A DNA stretch of 6,248 bases from contig CAMEOC010000066.1 in NCBI GenBank assembly GCA_945929285.1, positions 1 to 6,248 on the forward strand, written 5' to 3'. The notes below the pieces were generated by a model that was not told the origin of the DNA, searched no databases, and saw only the letters and a list, made by a program, of their open reading frames with translations. How positions within the stretch are numbered: position 1 is the stretch's first letter; each line of letters opens with the position of its first letter. Positions 1 to 5,719 of this stretch are shown here, one piece after another. This DNA is from an uncultured Mucispirillum sp. (GTDB lineage Bacteria; Chrysiogenota; Deferribacteres; Deferribacterales; Mucispirillaceae). Both the position numbers and the translations under genes were made by a program.

Positions 1-1215
1 AAAAAAGAGCTGCATATTATGCGAAATGATATGTTTAAAAAATATCTTTATAAAGGAGATAACCCTGTTACAGAAAACGGCTGGCAGTTGGAAGTATTTT
101 ACAAAAGTTTAGATATAGTTAGTGGTGATACTTACACATGCAGGGTTTTAGATAACGGCAATATTTTAATATTTATTGCAGATGCTATGGGTAAGGGAGT
201 ATCTGCTTCTATTACTTCTATGGTTTCTGTTTCCATTGTAAATTTTGTTATAAAAGAGCAGTGTAAACGCCAAAATAAATCAGGCCAGGAAGATATAAAA
301 CGCATAGTGGAAAGCTGTGTTTACTTTATGCGTGAAAATCTTTTAGAAGATGAAATATTGTGTGGTATGTTTGCATATTTTGATTTAGCAGAAAATAAGT
401 TATACTATGCTTCATTTTCTATGCCTAGGATATTATACCAGTTAAAAAACGGTGTTGTGGAAAAACTGCGTTCAAATAACCTGCCTATTATGCCTTACGG
501 GGCAGATGTGAAAATAGATAGTGTAGAGCTTTCTGATATTGTGAAAGTTGGGTTATTTACAGACGGTATAGTAGAAACTGAAACAACCGATAAAATACTT
601 TATTCCACATTCTTAAATGATGATTTTGCATCATCTCCATTACTTAAAAACTTTATGGGTAATGTAAATGACAGGCTAGACCATTACGGAGATGACTCCA
701 CAGTATTTTTTATGAGGCGCCCATTTACAAATATTATTACTGAAAAAACTTTCAGCATACCAACCCAGTATGATAAAATTGACGGTGTTTCAGAAATTAT
801 TCGCCAGGAAATGATAGCAAACGATATAGATGTGGAAAAATATGATTCATTTTTTACAGCTTTTTCAGAATGTATGATGAATGCTTACGAACATGGCAAC
901 CTTGCTATTACATTTGAAATAAAGCATGAATTAATAAAAAATGGAATTTATGAAGAAGAACTCTTGAAAAAAGAAAAAATGTGTGATAGACTTATCAATA
1001 TAAGATATGTATTATGTGATGATGTTGGTAGTAGATATCTTATTGTTAGTGTGAGAGATGAAGGCGTGGGTTATCCAGTTAGTGTTTTTAGAAATGCCAT
1101 TGGTGATACCACAAAGTTTAACGGAAGGGGTATTAAAATTATAGACTATTATACAGATATATTTTTCTTCTCAGAAGACAGGAGAGAGATTTTTATTGGT
1201 ATAAAGGTTGATTAA
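1..1215 (+). CDS. PP2C/SpoIIE-type serine phosphatase fused to GHKL anti-sigma-type kinase (5' partial)
   Basis: This is a predicted cytoplasmic switch enzyme that both dephosphorylates and phosphorylates a STAS-domain partner. Counting from the ATG at base 19, the PP2C domain spans about residues 22-235. It shows SGD (35-37), DxxGKG with D55 and G58, LFTDG with D182, and GDDST (224-228), which supply the metal-binding acidic residues. The GHKL ATPase domain spans about 250-398, with the N box E284/N288/EHG, the G1 box DEGVG (347-351) and the G2 box GRGI (369-372). Both sets of catalytic motifs look intact. The frame stays open to base 1 (it reads KKELHI before the first Met), so the true start probably lies off the window. 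Family relatives such as HsbR and CrsR carry an N-terminal receiver domain, which would fit the missing part. The ATG at 19 has only a weak AAGAG upstream. The function follows from domain content; the receiver domain is inference. Confidence 0.85.
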   Translation, partial: KKELHIMRNDMFKKYLYKGDNPVTENGWQLEVFYKSLDIVSGDTYTCRVLDNGNILIFIADAMGKGVSASITSMVSVSIVNFVIKEQCKRQNKSGQEDIKRIVESCVYFMRENLLEDEILCGMFAYFDLAENKLYYASFSMPRILYQLKNGVVEKLRSNNLPIMPYGADVKIDSVELSDIVKVGLFTDGIVETETTDKILYSTFLNDDFASSPLLKNFMGNVNDRLDHYGDDSTVFFMRRPFTNIITEKTFSIPTQYDKIDGVSEIIRQEMIANDIDVEKYDSFFTAFSECMMNAYEHGNLAITFEIKHELIKNGIYEEELLKKEKMCDRLINIRYVLCDDVGSRYLIVSVRDEGVGYPVSVFRNAIGDTTKFNGRGIKIIDYYTDIFFFSEDRREIFIGIKVD

Positions 1216-1225
1216 TTAATATATA

Positions 1226-1232
1226 AAAGAGG
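1226..1232 (+). promoter_or_regulatory. Ribosome binding site of the STAS gene
   Basis: AAAGAGG lies 6 nt before the ATG at 1239, inside the 23-nt gap after the phosphatase-kinase stop codon. It fixes the STAS start and suggests the two genes are read from one message. No promoter is needed in so short a gap. Confidence 0.7.
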
Positions 1233-1238
1233 TATAAA

Positions 1239-1529
1239 ATGGAAATACGCAGGAATGGTTCGGAAATAGTTATTAGTGGCAACATTAAAAATACAGCGGA
1301 TTATCAATCAATTAAAGATAATGTAAGTGCTTGTATTCAAGAAGGCAGCAAAAGTATTATTGTAAAAACTCCTGAGAGTTTTTCCATGACTTCATCTGTT
1401 ATTGGTTTTTTTATAAAAGTTATATTTCAAGATAAAGTACCTATACATGTTTATGTTAAAGATGACAGGTTATATAGTCTTTTAGAAGATTTAAACTTAA
1501 TTGAAACTTTTAAAGTTCAAAAATATTAG
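1239..1529 (+). CDS. Small STAS-domain protein, anti-sigma-factor-antagonist type
   Basis: This 96-residue protein has the size and layout of a single STAS domain (SpoIIAA, RsbV, HsbA). A short beta start (EIVISGNI, 9-16) is followed by a helix, the strand KSIIVKTP (38-45), then the loop and helix SMTSSVIGFFIKV (49-61), and a final segment LLEDLNLIETFKV (81-93). In canonical antagonists the phosphorylated serine sits in D-S-S/T-G-L-G. Here the aligned stretch is T51-S52-S53-V54-I55-G56, so S52, or possibly S53, is the likely phosphoacceptor, while the Asp and first Gly are replaced. The gene is immediately downstream of a dual phosphatase-kinase, which is its probable regulator. The output partner (an anti-sigma factor, diguanylate cyclase or other target) is not encoded here. 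STAS assignment rests on fold pattern and context, since sequence similarity to the classic members is low. Confidence 0.72.
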   Translation: MEIRRNGSEIVISGNIKNTADYQSIKDNVSACIQEGSKSIIVKTPESFSMTSSVIGFFIKVIFQDKVPIHVYVKDDRLYSLLEDLNLIETFKVQKY

Positions 1530-1560
1530 TTTTAATAATTTAAAGCTTGAAGATATATTG

Positions 1561-1587
1561 AGCCTGCATTTTTTGCAGGCTTTTTTT
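1561..1587 (+). terminator. Intrinsic terminator after the STAS gene
   Basis: A perfect 8-bp stem (AGCCTGCA at 1561-1568 with TGCAGGCT at 1574-1581) encloses a 5-nt T loop and runs into seven T residues (1581-1587). It is a textbook rho-independent terminator, 31 nt after the STAS stop codon. The next gene starts only 17 nt beyond the T run. Confidence 0.88.
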
Positions 1588-1604
1588 GTTATAAAAGGTG
1601 CAGT

Positions 1605-2294
1605 ATGAAAACAATAGGTTTAATAGGTGGCATGAGCTGGGAAAGCACTGCCTTATATTATAAATTAATAAATGAGTATGTTAGAAATAAAGCAGGTGGT
1701 TTGCATTCCTGTAAGTGTATATTATATAGTGTAGATTTTGATGAAATAAATAAACTGCAGATAGAAGGCAGATGGGAAGAAAGTGGAAAGATTATATCTA
1801 ATATTGCAAAAAAGCTGGAAACAGCAGGGGCAGATTATATATTTATATGCACAAATACTATGCATAAAGTTGCAGATATGGTGCAGGAAAATATAAATAT
1901 TCCACTTATCCATATTGCAGAAGTAGTATATAAAGCAATAATTGAGAAAAACTTAAAAAATATTATACTACTTGGAACAAAATATACAATGCAGCAGGAT
2001 TTTTATAAGAAAATATTGCAGGAAAAAGGTATAAATGTTTTAGTGCCTGAAAATGATGATATGGAAATAATAAATAATACCATATTTAATGAGCTATGCC
2101 GTGGCAAAATTAATAAATCATCAAAAGAAAAATTTATAGAAATTATAAATAAACTTAAAAATAATGGTGCAGAAGGTGTTATATTAGGCTGCACTGAAAT
2201 TGTGCTGTTAATATCTGATAATGATGTAGATATTCCAGTTTTTGATACCACAAAACTTCATGCAGAATATGCTGGAGAGCTTGCATTATCATAA
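1605..2294 (+). CDS. Aspartate/glutamate-family amino-acid racemase (YgeA-like)
   Basis: This 229-residue protein belongs to the Asp/Glu/hydantoin racemase family. Members interconvert L- and D-amino acids by a cofactor-independent two-cysteine mechanism in the cytoplasm. The N-terminal motif IGLIGGMSWEST (4-15) is typical. The two catalytic cysteines are visible in CTNTMHK (C82) and GCTEI (C196), at the spacing expected for two pseudo-symmetric domains. Length is normal for aspartate racemase and E. coli YgeA. The substrate cannot be settled: YgeA-type enzymes can act on several amino acids other than aspartate. The start is supported by AAAGGTG (1593-1598) 6 nt upstream. The gene stands between a terminator and the moeA promoter, so it may be a single-gene unit. 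No peptidoglycan or D-amino-acid gene is adjacent to indicate its role. Confidence 0.88.
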   Translation: MKTIGLIGGMSWESTALYYKLINEYVRNKAGGLHSCKCILYSVDFDEINKLQIEGRWEESGKIISNIAKKLETAGADYIFICTNTMHKVADMVQENINIPLIHIAEVVYKAIIEKNLKNIILLGTKYTMQQDFYKKILQEKGINVLVPENDDMEIINNTIFNELCRGKINKSSKEKFIEIINKLKNNGAEGVILGCTEIVLLISDNDVDIPVFDTTKLHAEYAGELALS

Positions 2295-2301
2295 ATCATA
2301 T

Positions 2302-2330
2302 TTGCCTTTTTATATATAAAATGATATATT
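2302..2330 (+). promoter_or_regulatory. Candidate sigma70-type promoter for moeA
   Basis: TTGCCT (2302-2307, 4 of 6 match to TTGACA) is separated by 17 nt from TATATT (2325-2330, 5 of 6 match to TATAAT). Transcription would begin near 2337, giving a leader of about 24 nt. The spacer contains a perfect 14-nt AT palindrome (2308-2321). In such AT-rich DNA, chance matches are common, so this is a reasonable but unproven call. Confidence 0.45.
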
Positions 2331-2351
2331 ATGTGATTATAAAATTGTAAT

Positions 2352-2355
2352 GGAG
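2352..2355 (+). promoter_or_regulatory. Ribosome binding site of moeA
   Basis: GGAG lies 5 nt before the ATG at 2361 and supports that start. No other in-frame start upstream has a comparable site. Confidence 0.65.
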
Positions 2356-2360
2356 TTTTT

Positions 2361-3581
2361 ATGACATTAGAAGCAGATAAGGCAGTAGAAATTGTCCTTG
2401 AAAATATAAAACCATTAGGCCTTGAGCGTATATCAATTTTTGAAAGTTTAAATAGAGTTGCAGGAGAGAAAATCATTTCTCGCAGAAACCTGCCACCTTT
2501 TGATACTTCTGCAATGGACGGCTATGCTATAAAATCAGCAGATACAAAAGATGAAGGTGCTGTATTAAAAGTAAAAGGAGTAATTGCAGCAGGTGATAAT
2601 GTAGCAGGCTTATCCATAGAAAGTGGAGAATGTTATAGAATAATGACAGGAGCTTTTTTACCAAACGGTGCAGATAGTGTAATTCAACATGAGCTAACAG
2701 ATAACGGAAAAGAGCAGGTTAATATTCCCCAAAAAGTTAAAAACGGCTTTTGTGTTAGGTATAAAGGGGAAGATTTAAAAGCAGGTGATGTGATAGATAG
2801 AATAGGGGAGAAAATAAGCCCATACCATATAGGCAGGTATGTTTCAGCGGGTATATTTTATACATCAGTTTATAGAAAACCCCGCATTGCTTTAATTTCC
2901 ACAGGAAGCGAAATAGCAGACCCTGCAAACCAGGATAACCCAGATATGATATTTGATTCCAACGGCCAAATGGCATACCAGTTTTTTACTCAGCTGGGGG
3001 CAGAAGTTTCATATATTGGTGTTATAAAAGATGATAAAGATGAGCTGCTTAATACCTTTAAATCGTTAAATAATTTTGATATGGTAGTAACTTCTGCGTG
3101 CATTAGTGCAGGAGATTTTGATTATATGAACTTAATAGCAGATGAGCTTGGTATAAAGTGGCTTTTCAATAAAATAAACCAAAAACCAGGACAGCACATG
3201 GCCTTTGGGTTTATGGGAAATACGCCAGTTTTTGCATGCCCTGGCAACCCAGTAAGTGCTATGTTTTGCAACTTTTACTATGTAAAGCCAGCAATACAGA
3301 AAATGATGGGCTTAAAAGAATACCGCAATAAACCAATAAGTGTATTTTTAGGTGCAGATGTTATTAAGAAAAAAGGCAGAGTGCAGTTTGACAGGGTAAA
3401 AATAGTTATAGAGCAGGGCAGGCTTTACGCTTACCCATTTACCACGCAGGATTCTCACATAATAGAATCTTTAGTTTCAGCCAATGCTTATGCAAAATTT
3501 ACAAACGAAATGGTAGGCACAGTGGCAAAAGGCACAGAGCTTTCAGCATATATATTTAATGCAGACCAGGTATTTGGTTAA
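2361..3581 (+). CDS. moeA: Molybdopterin molybdenumtransferase MoeA (gephyrin-like)
   Basis: MoeA inserts molybdate into adenylylated molybdopterin to give molybdenum cofactor in the cytoplasm. At 406 residues the protein is full length. Motifs in order are PPFDTSAMDGYAI (45-57), MTGAFLPNGADSVIQHE (95-111), ISTGSEI (179-185), the MoCF-fold DSNGQ (199-203), SAGDFDYM (249-256), KPG (275-277) and CPGNPVSAM (293-301). The C-terminal domain IV covers roughly 325-406 (HIIESLVSANAYAKF). Two motif positions differ from the usual family pattern: TSACISAGDFD replaces the common T-GG-VSVGD-Y-D, and CPGNP replaces LPGNP. The lysine of KPG and the acidic residues remain, so activity is likely. The stop codon overlaps the next ATG by one base (TAATG), indicating translational coupling with mobA. 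A tungsten role cannot be excluded from sequence alone. Confidence 0.93.
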   Translation: MTLEADKAVEIVLENIKPLGLERISIFESLNRVAGEKIISRRNLPPFDTSAMDGYAIKSADTKDEGAVLKVKGVIAAGDNVAGLSIESGECYRIMTGAFLPNGADSVIQHELTDNGKEQVNIPQKVKNGFCVRYKGEDLKAGDVIDRIGEKISPYHIGRYVSAGIFYTSVYRKPRIALISTGSEIADPANQDNPDMIFDSNGQMAYQFFTQLGAEVSYIGVIKDDKDELLNTFKSLNNFDMVVTSACISAGDFDYMNLIADELGIKWLFNKINQKPGQHMAFGFMGNTPVFACPGNPVSAMFCNFYYVKPAIQKMMGLKEYRNKPISVFLGADVIKKKGRVQFDRVKIVIEQGRLYAYPFTTQDSHIIESLVSANAYAKFTNEMVGTVAKGTELSAYIFNADQVFG

Positions 3582-4171
3582 TGGAATGTAGTTTTGCCTT
3601 ATTAAGCGGTGGCAATAGCAGGCGTTTTAATGATGATAAAACAAAAGCTTTGCTTAATGGCACACCACTTTATAAATACGGTTTAGAATGCGGGCTTTTA
3701 ATTTCTGATGATGTTATACATATATCAAAAAATAAAGAAAAGTATAAGCCATTTATAAAGGGTGTAAAATATATAGAAGATGAATATAATGAAGTGTGCC
3801 CCATGAGTGGTTTGCTAACTGCAGCAAAATATGCACAATATGAAAATATTTTCATTCTTTCTGCAGACAGCCCCCTTATTACTTTTGATTTTTTTAAATT
3901 TTTGTATAGTAATCTTGAAAGCTTTCAAGGGGTAATACCTGTAGTAAATAATAAGCATTATCCCTTAATTGCTATATATAAACGAAATGTTTTGCAATCT
4001 ATGGAAAAAGATTATAATAATAAAAATTATAAATTAATAAAATCTTTAGAAAACCATAATATTTTATATATACAGGAAGAAAAAATATTAAAAGCAGGCT
4101 TTAGCAGGGAAATTTTTGTAAATATAAATTATAAAGAAGATTTAAAAGTATTGGAGGAAAAAAATGGGTAA
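3581..4171 (+). CDS. mobA: Molybdenum cofactor guanylyltransferase MobA
   Basis: MobA transfers GMP from GTP to molybdenum cofactor, forming the MGD carried by DMSO-reductase-family enzymes such as formate dehydrogenase and nitrate or thiosulfate reductase. The 196-residue length is normal. The nucleotidyltransferase signature is ALLSGGNSRRF (6-16) followed by the DDKTKALLNG segment (18-27), a diverged form of LAGGxSxRMGxDKA. CPMSGL (73-78) corresponds to GPLAGL. SADSPL holds the likely metal-binding Asp (D96), and NINYKEDL near the C terminus matches the family's NINTPEDL. The start overlaps the moeA stop codon and has no strong Shine-Dalgarno, so translation probably depends on ribosomes finishing moeA. 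The 3' end carries the Shine-Dalgarno and start of the next gene. MobA fits better than a CTP-using MocA because of its position beside moeA and its C-terminal motif, but nucleotide specificity is inferred. Confidence 0.88.
   Translation: MECSFALLSGGNSRRFNDDKTKALLNGTPLYKYGLECGLLISDDVIHISKNKEKYKPFIKGVKYIEDEYNEVCPMSGLLTAAKYAQYENIFILSADSPLITFDFFKFLYSNLESFQGVIPVVNNKHYPLIAIYKRNVLQSMEKDYNNKNYKLIKSLENHNILYIQEEKILKAGFSREIFVNINYKEDLKVLEEKNG
4153..4157 (+). promoter_or_regulatory. Strong Shine-Dalgarno inside the mobA 3' end
   Basis: GGAGG lies 6 nt before the ATG at 4164, within the last codons of mobA. It is the best ribosome site among the plus-strand genes of this window. It decides the start of the overlapping small gene and suggests that gene is translated more strongly than mobA from the shared message. 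Confidence 0.75.
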
Positions 4172-4355
4172 AGTATTAAAAGTAATTATTGCATTAATTG
4201 TATTAGCAGTAATAGCATTTATTGTGCGAAGTATTTTCTTTTCTCAAGCAGAAATAGACAGCATGGTAGATAGTGCTTTAAATAAGGCAGATAATGCTGT
4301 GGAGCAGGCACTTGATAAGGCAGATGAGAAAGTAGAAAAAGCACTTAATAAATAA
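4164..4355 (+). CDS. Small membrane-anchored protein with 11-residue helical repeats, unknown function
   Basis: I do not recognise this 63-residue protein. Residues 4-21 form one strongly hydrophobic transmembrane helix preceded by Lys3 and Lys6, with R22 just after it. The remainder (27-63) is charged and helical. Hydrophobic residues at 31, 35, 39, 42, 46, 50, 53, 57 and 61 follow a regular 4-4-3 spacing, a hendecad pattern. Two near-perfect 11-residue units (ALNKADNAVEQ and ALDKADEKVEK) and a partial third (ALNK) are visible. The gene overlaps mobA by 8 nt and has a strong Shine-Dalgarno, so it is very likely expressed. The topology of the repeat tail (cytoplasm or periplasm) cannot be told. 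A membrane tether, an oligomerising envelope protein or a stress-type helical protein are all possible; no molybdenum-related motif is seen. Confidence 0.75.
   Translation: MGKVLKVIIALIVLAVIAFIVRSIFFSQAEIDSMVDSALNKADNAVEQALDKADEKVEKALNK
4275..4352 (+). repeat. Imperfect 33-nt tandem repeat encoding hendecads
   Basis: Two 33-nt units (4275-4307, 4308-4340) and a 12-nt partial unit (4341-4352) encode 11-residue blocks that share 7 of 11 residues (A, L, K, A, D, V, E). Codons differ between units, so the match is held at protein level and is not a fresh duplication. Confidence 0.7.
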
Positions 4356-4368
4356 AAAGGGTTTTAGT

Positions 4369-4587
4369 ATGAAAAAAGTAATTATATTTTTATCAATAAT
4401 ATTTTTAGCAATGGCTTTTTCATTTGTATATGCAGGTGAAGAAAAAGCAGGAAAAAAATCTCAACAGGAAGAAACAACTGATAAGTTTTTTAAAAATATT
4501 GTAGATAGTATTGAAAAAACCACAGAAGATTCTGTTAATAAAATAGCAGATGATATTAAAAATATTAAAAAAGATAAAAATAAGTAG
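4369..4587 (+). CDS. Small exported helical protein, unknown function
   Basis: I do not recognise this 72-residue protein. It begins with a clear Sec signal peptide: KK at 2-3, a hydrophobic core at about 4-20, and a likely cleavage site after VYA (20-22), leaving about 50 residues in the periplasm or outside. No lipobox cysteine is present, so it is not a lipoprotein. The mature part is rich in Lys, Glu and Asp and predicted helical. Hydrophobic residues at 41, 45, 48, 52 (Thr), 56, 59, 63 and 66 lie on one face, and 45-55 and 56-66 align as two 11-residue blocks. A good site, AAAAGGG, lies 7 nt before the ATG. It follows the membrane-anchored hendecad gene by 13 nt and probably shares its transcript. 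The similar helix pattern suggests the two proteins may interact, which is inference. Confidence 0.68.
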   Translation: MKKVIIFLSIIFLAMAFSFVYAGEEKAGKKSQQEETTDKFFKNIVDSIEKTTEDSVNKIADDIKNIKKDKNK

Positions 4588-4593
4588 TTAATG

Positions 4594-4609
4594 GGGGTAT
4601 TATTGCCCC
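4594..4609. terminator. GC hairpin between convergent genes, possible weak terminator
   Basis: GGGGTA (4594-4599) pairs with TGCCCC (4604-4609), with one T-G pair, around a TTAT loop. It is the only stem in the 21-nt gap between the plus-strand small gene and the minus-strand permease, and its last base is part of the permease stop codon. The plus side is followed by TACTCACTTTTCTT, a broken T run; the minus side has no T run. It could slow or end transcription, but the evidence is modest. Confidence 0.4.
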
Positions 4610-5709
4610 TACTCACTTTTCTTATAGCTTAACACTGCCATAATATTTAATACAACAGCAAATATTATAAGTATGATAAATTCCATATAAAGCTCTGAAA
4701 TAGAAGCCCCTTTTAAATATATGCTTCTTACAGCTTCACCATAATACTGCAGTGGGTTAAAAGCTGCAATCACTTGAGCCCATTTAGGCATATAGGCAAC
4801 AGGTGAAAAAAGGTTGCTCATAAAAAATAAAAGCATAACAAAAAAATACATTACAAACATAGCCTGCTGCATAGAATAAGAGTAATTTGAAATAATAAGC
4901 CCAAGGCCTGAAGAAACAAATACATATATTAATGTAACAGCATAAAGGGCAAAAACTCCACTGCCTGCTTCTAAGTGATACATATATTTTGCAATTATAA
5001 TACATATAGTAAAAACAATTATCCCCATAATTAAGTAAGGTATAAGTTTTGAAAGTATAAAAATAAACTTATTTACAGGGGTAACATTTATCTGCTCCAT
5101 AGTGCCTTTTTCTTTTTCACTAACAATATTTAATGTAGGCAAAAAGCATGTAATCATAGTAACAAGCATAACCATGATAGCAGGAATCATAAAATTTTTA
5201 TAGTTTAGTGTAGGGTTAAATTTATTAAGGGGAATAATATTTATTAAAGGGGTGGCAGAAAAATTTAATTTCTCATTTAATTCTAAGCTGTAATCATATA
5301 TAATATTTGAAAGATAGCTTGCCCCAACACTGCCCTTAAAAATATCAACTGCATTGGCAGAAATAATTATATTAGCAGTTTTTTCTTTTACTATATTTTT
5401 TTCAAAATCTTTTTCAATTTCAAGTATAATATATGCTTTACCTTTTTCCATTTCCTTTAAGGCTTCGTTATAGTTATTATTATAGCTTGTTAATAAAAAA
5501 TAACCAGAAGATGTTATTTTATTAATTAAGTTTTGGGAATATATGCTTTTATCATTATCAACAACGGCAAAAGTAATATCTTTAACTTCTCTGTTTGTGG
5601 CAAGGGGGAAAATAGTCATCATTACAAGGGGCATAATAAGCACCATTCTAGGCATAACAAGATTTCTCATAAACTGTTTAAATTCTTTTTCCAGTAAAAA
5701 TTTCAGCAT
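4609..5709 (-). CDS. ABC-2 type exporter permease, YbhR-like
   Basis: This is an inner-membrane permease subunit of an ABC exporter. At 366 residues it has the standard ABC-2 layout: a cytoplasmic N-terminal amphipathic stretch (LLEKEFKQFMRN), a first membrane helix at about 20-38, a large extracytoplasmic domain at about 40-170, then five more helices to the C terminus. The conserved cytoplasmic motif EKEKGTMEQINVTPV begins at residue 198, where the permease contacts the ATPase. FNPLQYYGEAVRSIYL near the last loop is also typical of the YhhJ/YbhR/YbhS group. It starts 3 nt after the upstream permease stop, with GGGGTGA at 5713-5719 as its ribosome site, so the two form one operon and probably a heterodimer. 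Substrates of relatives include drugs and cations; nothing here identifies the cargo. The stop codon is TAG at the convergent junction. Confidence 0.88.
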   Translation of the reverse strand: MLKFLLEKEFKQFMRNLVMPRMVLIMPLVMMTIFPLATNREVKDITFAVVDNDKSIYSQNLINKITSSGYFLLTSYNNNYNEALKEMEKGKAYIILEIEKDFEKNIVKEKTANIIISANAVDIFKGSVGASYLSNIIYDYSLELNEKLNFSATPLINIIPLNKFNPTLNYKNFMIPAIMVMLVTMITCFLPTLNIVSEKEKGTMEQINVTPVNKFIFILSKLIPYLIMGIIVFTICIIIAKYMYHLEAGSGVFALYAVTLIYVFVSSGLGLIISNYSYSMQQAMFVMYFFVMLLFFMSNLFSPVAYMPKWAQVIAAFNPLQYYGEAVRSIYLKGASISELYMEFIILIIFAVVLNIMAVLSYKKSE

Positions 5710-5712
5710 AAA

Positions 5713-5719
5713 TCACCCC
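5713..5719 (-). promoter_or_regulatory. Ribosome binding site of the downstream permease
   Basis: On the minus strand GGGGTGA includes the stop codon of the upstream permease and lies 3 nt before the ATG ending at 5709. The overlap of stop and ribosome site points to coupled translation of the two permeases. Confidence 0.6.

Noticed and set aside
19..21. ATG at 19 as the true start of the phosphatase-kinase gene
   Set aside because: The frame is open to base 1 with coiled-coil-like residues before this Met, the ribosome site is weak, and fused family members have an N-terminal domain. The gene is better treated as partial.
2339..2344. TATAAA as an alternative -10 for moeA
   Set aside because: It would put the transcription start on top of the ribosome binding site. 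The TTGCCT/TATATT pair with a 17-nt spacer is a better fit.
2295..2360. Molybdenum-cofactor riboswitch upstream of moeA
   Set aside because: The gap is only 66 nt and very AT-rich. It has no GC stems able to form the large conserved Moco RNA structure.
2003..2476. Two minus-strand open frames (82 and 72 codons) opposite the racemase and the moeA start
   Set aside because: They are antisense to well-supported genes, have no convincing ribosome sites and resemble no protein I recognise.
4275..4352. Tandem repeat as a recent mini-satellite or CRISPR-like array
   Set aside because: The units differ at many silent and coding positions, have no spacers and lie in frame inside a small gene. They are protein-level hendecads.
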